NCBI GenBank assembly: GCA_030595905.1
Contig: JAUVLE010000003.1
Location: 1-34,313 of the forward strand
Direction of reading: 5' to 3'
DNA from: Candidatus Cloacimonadota bacterium
GTDB taxonomy: Bacteria > Cloacimonadota > Cloacimonadia > Cloacimonadales > TCS61
DNA: 34,313 bases
Under the pieces are notes generated by a model that saw only the letters and a program-made list of their open reading frames with translations, was not told where the DNA came from and did not search any database. Made by a program: the position numbers and the translations under genes. Every line of letters starts with the position of its first letter. The first letter of the stretch is position 1. Positions 16,589 to 25,239 of the stretch are shown piece by piece.

Positions 16589-17522
16589 AGCTGTATTAAT
16601 GATCTTATCAATCTCATTTGCTCTTTATGCTGTGAGTGATAATGCCGGAACGTCCGGTTTTTCTTTTTTAAAAGTTAATTATTCTGCCAGAGCGGCTGCA
16701 ATGGGAAATGCATATACCGGGTTATCCAATGATGCCAGTGCTGTATTCTTTAATCCTGCCGGACTTGTTCAGTTAAAATCGCCGCAGGCTTCTGTAACTT
16801 ATATGAGCTATTTTGAGGGAGTACATTGCGGTTCCGCTGTTTATGCGTTCCCAAAAGGTGAGAAAACCACGTTCGCTTTTTTTACGAAAGGTCTAACCGC
16901 AACAGAAGATAGAACCCTGGCAGATGAACACGGACAATTTGCCGGAACGGATGGAACCTTTGGCATGTCTGATTTTGTTTTTGGAACTTCGGTAGCCAGC
17001 TACCTGATAGATATCCTCGATATTGGATTTAGTCTGAAATATATTCAGGAATCCCTGGATGATAGAACCGCATCTGCCGTTGCTTTTGACGCTGCGATTA
17101 TGCATCAGACCACGAACGAAAACCTTAAGCTCGGAATTACTTTGCAGAATTTCGGATGGCAGTTCTCTTATTTCACGGAAAATGAATATAAAGAAAATCT
17201 TCCAACAACGATCAATGCAGGTTTCAGTTATCATCCAAGTGAAAAGTTTTATGCAAACCTGGATTTCTACAAACCTCTGGATTTCGATTTTTCCGGTCGA
17301 TTGGGACTGGAATACAGCATTCACGAAATGCTGGATCTTCGAGCAGGATATAAGACAAATGCAGGCGACTGGAAAACGGGTGGAGATAATGAAACCTTTT
17401 CCGGTCTTTCGTTCGGAGCCGGATTTAACATCATTAAATACAACCTGAAGATCGACTATGCGATAGTATCTTTTGGCGATCTGGGTTATGTGAACCAGGT
17501 GACAGTGAATTATTTGTTTTAA
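16578..17522 (+). CDS. PorV/PorQ-like outer-membrane beta-barrel protein
   Basis: 314 aa. Signal peptide at 1-18 (KAVLMILSISFALYAVS), then the hallmark opening of the PorV/PorQ (UPF0164) family: FLKVNYSARAAAMGNAYTGL at ~29-48 and SNDASAVFFNPAGL at ~49-62. Alternating amphipathic strands and a C-terminal aromatic VNQVTVNYLF support a barrel. In Bacteroidetes, PorV shuttles type IX secretion cargo and PorQ acts at the attachment complex. Here the link to the FlgD-like C-terminal sorting domains of neighbouring secreted proteins is inferred. The next gene, 31 nt downstream, encodes such a secreted protein. The start codon overlaps the EIIA gene. Confidence 0.85.
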   Translation: MKFKAVLMILSISFALYAVSDNAGTSGFSFLKVNYSARAAAMGNAYTGLSNDASAVFFNPAGLVQLKSPQASVTYMSYFEGVHCGSAVYAFPKGEKTTFAFFTKGLTATEDRTLADEHGQFAGTDGTFGMSDFVFGTSVASYLIDILDIGFSLKYIQESLDDRTASAVAFDAAIMHQTTNENLKLGITLQNFGWQFSYFTENEYKENLPTTINAGFSYHPSEKFYANLDFYKPLDFDFSGRLGLEYSIHEMLDLRAGYKTNAGDWKTGGDNETFSGLSFGAGFNIIKYNLKIDYAIVSFGDLGYVNQVTVNYLF

Positions 17523-17552
17523 TTAAAAAGAAAGAAAAAAAGGGAGGAGAAG

Positions 17553-20183
17553 ATGAAAAAGAAATTATGTTTTGTTATGTTGTTTGTTAGTTTTACAATT
17601 GGTTTATTTGGAACTGAGATTTTTGTGTACGCAGGAGAATCAATTCAAGATGCAATTGATATGTCTGTAAATGGGGATATTATAACCGTATATAATGGAG
17701 AATATGTTGAAAATTTAGTAATCGAGAACAAAAGTATAACTTTGAGAAGTGAATCAGGTAATTCAGATCAGTGTATCATTAATGGTAATTATAATGGACA
17801 TGTAATAGAAATAAATTTTGGAGATTATGTTATAATTCAAGGATTTACAATAAAAAATAGTGGAACTAATTATATAAACAATCCATTAGATCATACAGAT
17901 GTATATGATTCCGGAATATTTTCTTACTTTACTGATGTTATAAAAATTCAACATAATAAATTTACTAATAATTACTGTGGGATCTATATGAAAATAATTA
18001 GAATCAAAGCTGAGATAACATCAAATACCTTTGATGATTTAATATATGTACCAATTGGAAGTTCAAAATTCATTTTTTGGCATGGTTATGAATATTTGTC
18101 TGCAAACATGATAATTAAGGATAACTATTTTTATAAAACATATCCTTCATATTTAAATAGCCTTATAGATTGCTGGTATTGCAATATTGAAATTATAAAT
18201 AATGAATTTTCTATACATAGAGCTAACGTAATAGATATTAGACATACATCACTAATTACTGTAAACAAAAATAATTTCATTTTTTCATATTCAGGAACTG
18301 CTGTAGTTGCTACCAACACTGACTTAATAATGAATTTTAATAGTATAATTTATGAAGATGGTTCCACAGGTACTGCTGTACAATGCTATTCAGGCGGATA
18401 TGGGCCAACAGACTATAAGACTGGATATTTTGCTGAAAATCTTATCGTTGGAGGAACAAAAGGCTTCAGGTTTGAGGATATAGAAGGAAGTCCTGCAAAT
18501 TTTCATGGCTTTTTTAAAAATAACATTGTATCATTATGTGAAACAGCAATTCATATTGAAAATGTAGTAACACCAGGTGCAGAAAACAATATACTGGAAT
18601 TCAAAAATAACATTATTTGGAATGTTGATACAGCTTTTGATATTGAAAGGGAATTGATTATACCAATAAATATTGAATTTTCTTGTATCGAAGGTGGTGT
18701 TCCTGTAGATCCATCTATTATAAATGGTGAAGGTAACATCGACGATGACCCACTATTTGCTCCGGACTACCACCTTTCCGAAAACAGCCCCTGTATAGAT
18801 ACTGCTGACCCTGATACTGATGGTGATGGTGTGGACTGGATTTATGATGAAGATGACAGAGACCTGGACGGCTCTCGAAAAGATATAGGGTGTTATCCAT
18901 TCTTACACGACTATGATACCAAACACTTCCACAAAGGCTGGAACTGGACGAGTGTGCCCATACTTGATGTTGTACCGGGTGAAGAATTCCAATATGCAGA
19001 CGAATTTCTGAAAGATGAAGAGAATGAACCAACTATTCCTCATTTTACATGGATAAAAGGGAAAAGAAAGATTGGTGGGGAATGGGAATTTATGGATATT
19101 ACTTATGATCCTGAAGAACCAGAACCTTGGTCTGATTTTGACGACTTTGAAAACAAATTATATCGTCATGAAGGATATAAGATCGAAGTAACTGATGATA
19201 GTGGTGAAGAAATTCTAATTGTAACAGGTGAAAGAATAGAACCGGACTATCCGTTGAATTTTGAATATGGTATATATCACTGGTATGGTTACTTCCTGCC
19301 CTATAATCAAAATATCAAAGATGCCTTTGGCGATCATTGGGAAGATGTCTATATGGTAAAAGCTGAGAAATGGACTTATTTCTGTGGGGAACAACCTCGT
19401 GGAACATCCGAACCTGTTTGGGGAATGACGCCTGACGGCAAGACCATGGAATACGGTAAAACTTATGTTATAAAAATGAAAAATGAAGTAACAGGCTTCA
19501 CCTGGAACGATTCCGGAATAGAGGAAGAACCGGTTAAAAAAGGAGAAACTCAATTTTTTACATACCAGGATAAGCCGGATTATGAGGTTATCGAGATAGA
19601 CTCAATTGCCGGTATTGGAAATATGGTAGAAATAGGAGTTTTTGAAGATGGAGCCTGCGTTGGAGCAGCAGTTGCAGATACACTTCCAGTCCAGGTATTA
19701 GCATATACAGACCAATTCAATCGTGATGGAACAACATTATCATTCCAGGTAGAAACAGGAAGGGGTATTCCACAGGTTATAAAGAGCTATTCTGTATTGA
19801 ACTTTGAAACAGGAAAGTATGAGATGAGACCTTTAGTTTCAGGTCAACAGGAATACTCGGTTATCAGGCTTGGTGAAGGTGATTATGAAGAAGTAACACC
19901 TGTCCAAAAGATAGTTCTTTCCAAAAATTATCCAAATCCTTTCAATCCGACTACAACCATCTTGTTCTCATTACCGGAAGAGATGAAGATAGATCTTTCA
20001 ATCTACAACATCAGAGGTCAAAAAGTTAGAACATTGTATAAAGGAAAAGCAGGTTCAGGTCAGCATACCGTTATCTGGAACGGAAAGGATAATAATGAAA
20101 AACCGGTTTCATCCGGAATCTATTTCTATAAATTGGAAACAGGTGGAAAAGGCAAAGTCAGGAAAATGCTGCTTTTGAAATAG
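17553..20183 (+). CDS. Secreted right-handed beta-helix protein with C-terminal sorting domain
   Basis: 876 aa. Signal peptide at 1-20. A pectate-lyase-like parallel beta-helix (~22-385) contains repeating N/I-rich rungs (DAIDMSVNGDIITVYNGEY; IIQGFTIKNSG; NIEIINNEF). A connector at ~388-450 has an Asp-rich calcium-type loop (DTADPDTDGDGVDW), then a Trp/Tyr-rich domain (~455-680, FHKGWNWTSVPI; YHWYGYFLPY), a beta domain, and a FlgD-like sorting domain from NYPNPFNPTTTI to the final lysine. No lyase catalytic residues can be assigned; polysaccharide binding or an adhesin role is possible. ATG with GGGAGGAG upstream. The helix-coding part (to about 18720) is strikingly richer in AT than the rest of the gene, suggesting domain exchange. 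It follows the PorV-like gene on the same strand. Confidence 0.86.
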   Translation: MKKKLCFVMLFVSFTIGLFGTEIFVYAGESIQDAIDMSVNGDIITVYNGEYVENLVIENKSITLRSESGNSDQCIINGNYNGHVIEINFGDYVIIQGFTIKNSGTNYINNPLDHTDVYDSGIFSYFTDVIKIQHNKFTNNYCGIYMKIIRIKAEITSNTFDDLIYVPIGSSKFIFWHGYEYLSANMIIKDNYFYKTYPSYLNSLIDCWYCNIEIINNEFSIHRANVIDIRHTSLITVNKNNFIFSYSGTAVVATNTDLIMNFNSIIYEDGSTGTAVQCYSGGYGPTDYKTGYFAENLIVGGTKGFRFEDIEGSPANFHGFFKNNIVSLCETAIHIENVVTPGAENNILEFKNNIIWNVDTAFDIERELIIPINIEFSCIEGGVPVDPSIINGEGNIDDDPLFAPDYHLSENSPCIDTADPDTDGDGVDWIYDEDDRDLDGSRKDIGCYPFLHDYDTKHFHKGWNWTSVPILDVVPGEEFQYADEFLKDEENEPTIPHFTWIKGKRKIGGEWEFMDITYDPEEPEPWSDFDDFENKLYRHEGYKIEVTDDSGEEILIVTGERIEPDYPLNFEYGIYHWYGYFLPYNQNIKDAFGDHWEDVYMVKAEKWTYFCGEQPRGTSEPVWGMTPDGKTMEYGKTYVIKMKNEVTGFTWNDSGIEEEPVKKGETQFFTYQDKPDYEVIEIDSIAGIGNMVEIGVFEDGACVGAAVADTLPVQVLAYTDQFNRDGTTLSFQVETGRGIPQVIKSYSVLNFETGKYEMRPLVSGQQEYSVIRLGEGDYEEVTPVQKIVLSKNYPNPFNPTTTILFSLPEEMKIDLSIYNIRGQKVRTLYKGKAGSGQHTVIWNGKDNNEKPVSSGIYFYKLETGGKGKVRKMLLLK

Positions 20184-20204
20184 GAACTCACCCTTCGGTC
20201 TTCT

Positions 20205-20218
20205 CCGGCAGTTGCCGG
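20205..20218. repeat. Palindrome CCGGCAGTTGCCGG, copy 1
   Basis: A 6-bp perfect inverted repeat around GT. The same 14 bases recur at 22981-22994 after the second beta-helix gene. Confidence 0.7.
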
Positions 20219-20314
20219 ATACGCCCTGACAGGACTGTCCCTCCGCCTAAGGCGGATAAATCTCTTTAATTGAAACGAGGGAACATAAGATGCTTATGAA
20301 AGAAGAAATGCTGT

Positions 20315-20379
20315 CTTGCGAAGGTTTATCAGCCTTTGGCTTGGTTATGGAGCTTCCTCTAACTCTAAACCTTCGTAAG
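20315..20379. repeat. Inverted repeat with 14-nt arms
   Basis: CTTGCGAAGGTTTA (20315-20328) and TAAACCTTCGTAAG (20366-20379) are complementary at 13 of 14 positions around a 37-nt loop. Could be the ends of a small dispersed element or a structured RNA. Confidence 0.55.
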
Positions 20380-20388
20380 GCTTTCAAT

Positions 20389-20465
20389 GTCATTCCCGTG
20401 AAAGCTTGTCCTAGAGAAATCTGGGACGGAAATCCACGAGATCCCCAGGCAAGCTGAGGATGACA
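20389..20465. repeat. TGTCATTCCC-type palindromic element
   Basis: Begins TGTCATTCCCG and ends GAGGATGACA as imperfect inverted ends. AAGCTTG/CAAGCT lie further in, and GTCCTAGA/TCTGGGAC form a central hairpin. Looks like a short dispersed palindromic repeat. Confidence 0.5.
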
Positions 20466-20541
20466 AGAAAGAAAAAAACAGTGTCATTACCGGATAGTAC
20501 AGTGTCATTCCTCCTAAGGCGAATAAATCTCACGAACTATG

Positions 20542-20570
20542 TCCGGCTTTTTTTAATCATCTCTGGTAAT
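20542..20570 (+). repeat. TCCGGCTTTTT...CTCTGGTRAT repeat, copy 1
   Basis: Starts TCCGGCTTTTT and ends CTCTGGTAAT. A second copy at 28496-28522 has the same two ends and a middle shorter by two bases. Confidence 0.55.
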
Positions 20571-20581
20571 TTGACGGAAGT

Positions 20582-20627
20582 GGGAATCTATGATTTAAAT
20601 AGATTCCCGATTCCCGATTTATCGGGA
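20582..20627. promoter_or_regulatory. Two tandem perfect hairpins just upstream of a beta-helix gene
   Basis: GGGAATCTAT (20582-20591) pairs with ATAGATTCCC (20599-20608), and TCCCGAT (20612-20618) pairs with ATCGGGA (20621-20627). GATTCCC occurs twice in a row (20602-20615), so the first arm could pair with either copy. The start codon follows 23 nt later without a clear ribosome-binding site other than GGGAGG inside the second hairpin. Confidence 0.45.
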
Positions 20628-20650
20628 GGTATGACAGATAAGAGAATATT

Positions 20651-22921
20651 ATGAAAAAACTCTTTATTTTATACTTTATACTTTTTACTTTGTTCACTTC
20701 ACTTCTTCTTGCAGAAACTATCGAAGTGAAACAAGACGGCACCGGTAACTTCCTTACCATCCAGGAAGGCATCGATGCTTCGATAGATTCCGATACTGTC
20801 CTCGTCTATCCCGGCACATATACAGAGAACGTTGTAATCGAAGCAAAGAATATAACTCTGGGAAGTTTATACCTTATTACTCAAGCTGATTCTCTTATTT
20901 ATCAAACCATAATTGACGGAAACCAGGACGGAAGTTGTGTCAGGATCGAGTTGGTTGATAGTGTTACTGTATGTGGATTTTCCATTACTAATGGTAGTGG
21001 TTTTGTTACTTATGGAGATATGTATAAAGGTGGAGGATTATATATTAATGACTCCCAAATTAACTTAAAAAGCTGTTTTATTTATGAAAATCATGCTCAT
21101 TATGGTGGTGGCATATATTTATGGGAGTCTTATGTAAATTTAGTTTCTACGGTTGTACATAATAATTATGCTGTATATGGTGGTGGTGGCATTAAATTAA
21201 CAATGTATAGTGAAATTACCTTTGATGGAAATGAATTGAACAGTATTTACCTTAACTATTCAGCGACAGGTTCGGATTTCAATAAAAGCACAAGCCCTGT
21301 ATTTACTGATGTTATAGTTGATACATTCACAGTTATCAACCCGGATGATTTTTATATTATGCCTATTGATGAAGTAAGTTATTCCATTCAACAAAGTAAA
21401 ATTCAACAAATAAATGCTGATATATTTATAGCACCTGACGGAAGTGATGAAAACAACGGTTTAACTCCAGCAGAACCCCTGCAGACAATTGCCCGGGCAG
21501 AAACCATAATCGCATCCGACAGTCTGAATCCGAAAACTATCCACTTAGCAGAAGGTGTATATTCACCATCATTAAATAACCAGAGATTCCCAATTAATAT
21601 AAAAAACTATGTAAATATCGTTGGAGAAAGCAAGGAAAATACTATCCTTAATGCAGAAGAAGAAACACCATTTATTTATTTCTTAAATAGTAATCTTTTC
21701 AGAGAATTTAATATTGAAAAATTAACTTTAACTAATGGATATTGTAATAATTATGCAGGTTCGTTAATACTTCATAGCGCACCTAACATTATACAACTAA
21801 AAGACATCAGAATTACAAATAGTGAAGGAGAATCTTGTAGTGTTTTAGCCTTTAATGATGGTTATTACTACTTTATGAATGTGGAAATTGTAGATAATTC
21901 TGGTGGTCAGGCTATTCAAATCTCAACTGTAGATTTCCCGCAATACAATCCCGTGGTATATGTAATTTTTGAGAACTGTACAATCAGAAGTAATTTACCC
22001 AATTTACCACCAGGTGATTGGGGTAATGGCGGAGCCTTACAGATTCGAGGTCATTATGAGCAGCCCGGTGATTATAATTGTAAGTTTATAAATACGGAAA
22101 TTACTGAAAATTACAATAATGTTTATGCACAAGGTTCAGGTGGAAAATCAGGTTTAAGTTTATTTCATGATATGAAAGCTGATATTATTAATTGTACAAT
22201 CGGTAATAATATTACGCAGTATAGTGCGGGAACTACTATTCAGTTATATAATAGTGCAGAAGCGAATTTTATAAACTCTATTTATTACGGAAATGAAGGA
22301 CAGGGCATGACTGTAGGAGATAGCTGCTATGTTTCATTTACAAATTCTTTATATGAGGGTGGAATAGATAATATAAATCTTTATGGCACAGCAGTTGTGG
22401 AGTGGTTTGGAGATAATTTATATTATGAAGACCCGATGTGGCAGGGAGAAGGAGCAGATTGGCCCTATGCTTTTTTATCCGGTTCACCCTGCATAAATGC
22501 AGGCACACCGGATACAACAGGTTTGAATTTACCGGAGTTTGATCTTGCCGGAAATCCCAGGATTTATAATGGTATTATAGATATGGGAGCTTATGAGTAT
22601 CAGGGTGTGGATGTAGAAGATGAAAATCTTCAATCTTCAATCTTCAATACTCAATTATCCAACTATCCTAATCCATTTAATCCTTTTACAATAATAAAAC
22701 TTGATCTTGCAGAATCAGGAAAAATTGAATTAGCAGTTTACAATATCAAAGGACAAAAAGTGAAAACCCTGATGGATGCATATTCCAGCACAGGTCATTT
22801 TGAGGTTATATGGAAAGGAAAAGATGAGAATGGAAACAAGGTTGCAAGTGGACACTATTTTGCTAAGCTTAAAGTGAATGAAGAAGTAAAAGCTGTTAGA
22901 AAGTTGATTTTGTTGAAATAG
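20651..22921 (+). CDS. Secreted double beta-helix protein with C-terminal sorting domain
   Basis: 756 aa. Signal peptide at 1-20 (KKLFILYFILFTLFTSLLLA). A first parallel beta-helix segment (~22-190: VKQDGTGNFLTIQEGIDASI opening, with GGGIYLWES and GGGGIKLTM rungs) breaks off, and a second beta-helix starts at about 260 with IFIAPDGSDENNGLTPAEPL, the usual opening of DUF1565-type helices. The connector DLAGNPRIYNGIIDMGAYEYQG (~630-650) is typical of polysaccharide-related secreted proteins. A FlgD-like sorting domain runs from NYPNPFNPFTII to the terminal lysine. Function unknown; likely surface-attached carbohydrate binding or cleavage. It looks like two related proteins joined end to end. 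Start chosen at the only ATG preceding the signal peptide. Confidence 0.85.
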   Translation: MKKLFILYFILFTLFTSLLLAETIEVKQDGTGNFLTIQEGIDASIDSDTVLVYPGTYTENVVIEAKNITLGSLYLITQADSLIYQTIIDGNQDGSCVRIELVDSVTVCGFSITNGSGFVTYGDMYKGGGLYINDSQINLKSCFIYENHAHYGGGIYLWESYVNLVSTVVHNNYAVYGGGGIKLTMYSEITFDGNELNSIYLNYSATGSDFNKSTSPVFTDVIVDTFTVINPDDFYIMPIDEVSYSIQQSKIQQINADIFIAPDGSDENNGLTPAEPLQTIARAETIIASDSLNPKTIHLAEGVYSPSLNNQRFPINIKNYVNIVGESKENTILNAEEETPFIYFLNSNLFREFNIEKLTLTNGYCNNYAGSLILHSAPNIIQLKDIRITNSEGESCSVLAFNDGYYYFMNVEIVDNSGGQAIQISTVDFPQYNPVVYVIFENCTIRSNLPNLPPGDWGNGGALQIRGHYEQPGDYNCKFINTEITENYNNVYAQGSGGKSGLSLFHDMKADIINCTIGNNITQYSAGTTIQLYNSAEANFINSIYYGNEGQGMTVGDSCYVSFTNSLYEGGIDNINLYGTAVVEWFGDNLYYEDPMWQGEGADWPYAFLSGSPCINAGTPDTTGLNLPEFDLAGNPRIYNGIIDMGAYEYQGVDVEDENLQSSIFNTQLSNYPNPFNPFTIIKLDLAESGKIELAVYNIKGQKVKTLMDAYSSTGHFEVIWKGKDENGNKVASGHYFAKLKVNEEVKAVRKLILLK

Positions 22922-22980
22922 TGTCATATGATAATATGCTTTTGGATAGATTCATAAAATTTCGTTAAGGTCAGTTTCAT

Positions 22981-22994
22981 CCGGCAGTTGCCGG
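22981..22994. repeat. Palindrome CCGGCAGTTGCCGG, copy 2
   Basis: Identical to 20205-20218, also flanked by T and A, so 16 bases match. Lies 60 bp after the second beta-helix gene. Confidence 0.7.
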
Positions 22995-23028
22995 ACCGAA
23001 TTAACATAGTCTTCTGAAAAATAAGTTC

Positions 23029-23063
23029 AAGCGGTTTCGATATTCGATTCCGCTTTTGCTTTT
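23029..23063 (+). terminator. Possible terminator after the second beta-helix gene
   Basis: AAGCGG (23029-23034) pairs with CCGCTT (23050-23055), with an inner TCGA/TCGA pairing, followed by TTGCTTTTT. Two mismatches in the stem make it moderate. Confidence 0.45.
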
Positions 23064-23102
23064 TACATTAATAAAAAAAGTTAGACAATAAACATTTTAT
23101 TT

Positions 23103-23122
23103 AAAATTTTGACCAAAATTTT
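23103..23122. promoter_or_regulatory. Perfect inverted repeat overlapping the glyS leader
   Basis: AAAATTTTG (23103-23111) and CAAAATTTT (23114-23122) are perfect arms separated by only two bases, ending 3 nt before the GAGGA ribosome-binding site of glyS. With a 2-nt gap it fits a dimeric DNA-binding protein better than an RNA hairpin. Identity of the regulator unknown. Confidence 0.45.
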
Positions 23123-23134
23123 GTTGAGGATTAA

Positions 23135-25225
23135 ATGCAGAGAAAAAATCTTCTTTTTGAAATCGGAATGGAAGAGATACCTGCCGGCTATATCGCAGGA
23201 GCAATCAATAAATTAGTTTCATATTTCGAGTCTGGCTTAAAAGAAGCAAAACTTGAATTTGAGGAAATAATTCCATTTTCAACTCCACGCCGCCTGACAA
23301 TAAAAATAACCTCTCTGCAAACTCAACAGCAAGATGAGATTATAGAAAAAGTGGGACCGGCCAAAACAGTTTCTTATGATGAAAAAGGGAATTTGACAAA
23401 AGCCGCACTTGGATTCTTAAAAGGTGCCGGAGCAGCAGAGAAAGATATTTTTATAAAAACAACTCCCAAAGGCGAAAAAATAGCCGTAAAAAAAGAATTT
23501 AAAGGAAAAGAAACAACAGAAATTTTAGCTCAAATCATCAAAGATGTAATTCCAAAAATCCCTTTCCCGAAATCCATGAAATGGGGAAGCGGAAAACTTT
23601 CGTTTGCACGTCCTATCCGCTGGCTGCTTGTGTTATATGGAGAAAACGTAATCTATCTCGAAATAAATGGTATTAAATCCGGAAATATCTCTTATGGAAA
23701 CCGCTTTCTGAAACTGGAAAATCCGGTTGAAATTAAAAATATAAATGAATACGAACAAAAGCTGGAAAGTGTCTTTGTGATACCGGATAGAGAAAAACGA
23801 AAGAAGATCATCTTTAAACAGATGGACGACCTTTTTATGAACTTAGACGAAAAAGTTATAGAAAATAATAACCTGGTTGATATTGTTACTGATCTTGTTG
23901 AATTCCCAACGGTAGTAATTGCAGAATTTGATATAAAATACCTGAACCTTCCAAAGAAAGTGGTAATGCTCACTTTATCTGAACATCAGAAATATTTTGC
24001 CATAAAAGACAATAATGGAAATATCACCAACAAATTCGTATTCATTTCCAATGGAGATGAAAAATATTCTAACCTGATAAAACAGGGTAATGAAAAAGTT
24101 ATAAAAGCCCGTCTGGAAGATGCGGCATTCTATTATAAAGAAGATACAAAACAAACATTAGAGAGTTATGTTCCAAAATTAAAAGAAGTTACATTCCAGG
24201 AAAAATTGGGATCACTTCTCGAAAAGACTGAAAGAATAAAAATACTCACTGAATACTTGTGTGATGAATTACAGTTAGATAAAACGATAAAAGAAAATTC
24301 AATGCGTGCTGCCCATTTATGTAAAGCAGACCTCGTTACAATGATGCTGGGAGAAAAGGAATTTACAAAATTGCAGGGATACATCGGTAATAAATATGCT
24401 CTCAAAAGTGGTTTGAACCCACAGACATCAAAGGCAATAGAAGAACATTATAAGAACGGTGACAATGAAAATGAGATGTCAATTGAAGGTTCTCTGGTTG
24501 CCATTGCAGATAAGATGGATACTGTTTGCGGAATTATTGGAGTCGATATGATCCCGACCGGTTCCAAAGACCCATTTGCTCTACGACGGGCAGGAAATGG
24601 AATTGTTCAGATAATCGCAGATAAAAAAATTGAGATCAGCCTGCATGATTTGATAGATAAAGCCTTCAATAACCTGCAAACAAAATTGACCGAACCAGAT
24701 CATAACAAAGATGTGGTTTACGACTTTTTCAGACAGCGTGTGAACTGGCTTCTTAAACAAGAAGAAATAGACTACGATATAATTGAAAGCGTTATGCATA
24801 TCGATCATTCTAATATTCCCGATCTGATTCACAGGGCAAAAGCACTTCAGAATTTCAAACAAAAAGAAAACTTCATCAAGCTGGTTCTGGGGTTCAAAAG
24901 AGTTTCCAATATAATTGCAGAAGCAAAAGAATTTGAAGAAGTAAACGCAAAACTTTTTATAGAAGATACTGAAAAACTGCTTTATGAAAAATGTTCGTTC
25001 TTAGAAAATCAAATAAACGATCTTCTTCCCAAAAAAGAATATGAAACAATACTTGAAAAACTTGTGATCTATGGCGCTGTCATCGATAAATTTTTTGATG
25101 ATGTTCTGGTGAATATCGAAGATAACGATCTGCGCCGGAACCGGTACAATTTGTTAAAAAAAATAAGAGAACTTTTCCTAAAAGTTGCTGATATTTCACG
25201 GATAGTTGTGGAAGGCGAAAAATAA
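23135..25225 (+). CDS. glyS: Glycyl-tRNA synthetase beta subunit
   Basis: 696 aa, normal length for the beta chain of the bacterial alpha2-beta2 glycyl-tRNA synthetase. The beta chain recognises tRNA-Gly and works with GlyQ, which holds the catalytic site. Seen: N-terminal LLFEIGMEEIPAGYI, TPRRLTI, KSMKWGSGKLSFARPIRWLL, LSEHQKYFAI, and the HD-domain-like region RAAHLCKADLVTMMLGEKEF. The C-terminal DALR-like anticodon-binding part is helical (NRYNLLKKIRELFLKVADIS). glyQ is usually directly upstream, but here the neighbour is a beta-helix protein gene, so the alpha subunit must be encoded elsewhere. GAGGA box 4-5 nt before the ATG. The aspartate aminotransferase gene follows after 14 nt. Confidence 0.97.
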   Translation: MQRKNLLFEIGMEEIPAGYIAGAINKLVSYFESGLKEAKLEFEEIIPFSTPRRLTIKITSLQTQQQDEIIEKVGPAKTVSYDEKGNLTKAALGFLKGAGAAEKDIFIKTTPKGEKIAVKKEFKGKETTEILAQIIKDVIPKIPFPKSMKWGSGKLSFARPIRWLLVLYGENVIYLEINGIKSGNISYGNRFLKLENPVEIKNINEYEQKLESVFVIPDREKRKKIIFKQMDDLFMNLDEKVIENNNLVDIVTDLVEFPTVVIAEFDIKYLNLPKKVVMLTLSEHQKYFAIKDNNGNITNKFVFISNGDEKYSNLIKQGNEKVIKARLEDAAFYYKEDTKQTLESYVPKLKEVTFQEKLGSLLEKTERIKILTEYLCDELQLDKTIKENSMRAAHLCKADLVTMMLGEKEFTKLQGYIGNKYALKSGLNPQTSKAIEEHYKNGDNENEMSIEGSLVAIADKMDTVCGIIGVDMIPTGSKDPFALRRAGNGIVQIIADKKIEISLHDLIDKAFNNLQTKLTEPDHNKDVVYDFFRQRVNWLLKQEEIDYDIIESVMHIDHSNIPDLIHRAKALQNFKQKENFIKLVLGFKRVSNIIAEAKEFEEVNAKLFIEDTEKLLYEKCSFLENQINDLLPKKEYETILEKLVIYGAVIDKFFDDVLVNIEDNDLRRNRYNLLKKIRELFLKVADISRIVVEGEK

Positions 25226-25239
25226 CAGGAGGAAATAAA

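Larger units (their letters stand above)
20184..20650. other. Repeat-rich non-coding block between two beta-helix genes
   Basis: 467 bp without a credible gene. It is a patchwork of small palindromes and direct repeats: a CCGGCAGTTGCCGG palindrome (20205-20218), CCGCCTAAGGCGG (20243-20255) with a degraded copy at 20511-20530, long inverted arms (20315-20328 and 20366-20379), a TGTCATTCCC-bounded element (20389-20464), copies of CAGTGTCATT near 20479 and 20500, and tandem hairpins directly before the next gene. Composition is less AT-rich than the surrounding genes. Confidence 0.7.

Noticed and set aside
20184-20650. CRISPR array
   Set aside because: Repeats are unlike each other, unequally spaced and palindromic; there are no regular spacers and no cas genes in the window.
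20460-20654. 64-codon frame in the repeat block
   Set aside because: Translates palindromic repeats, has no ribosome-binding site and overlaps the next start.
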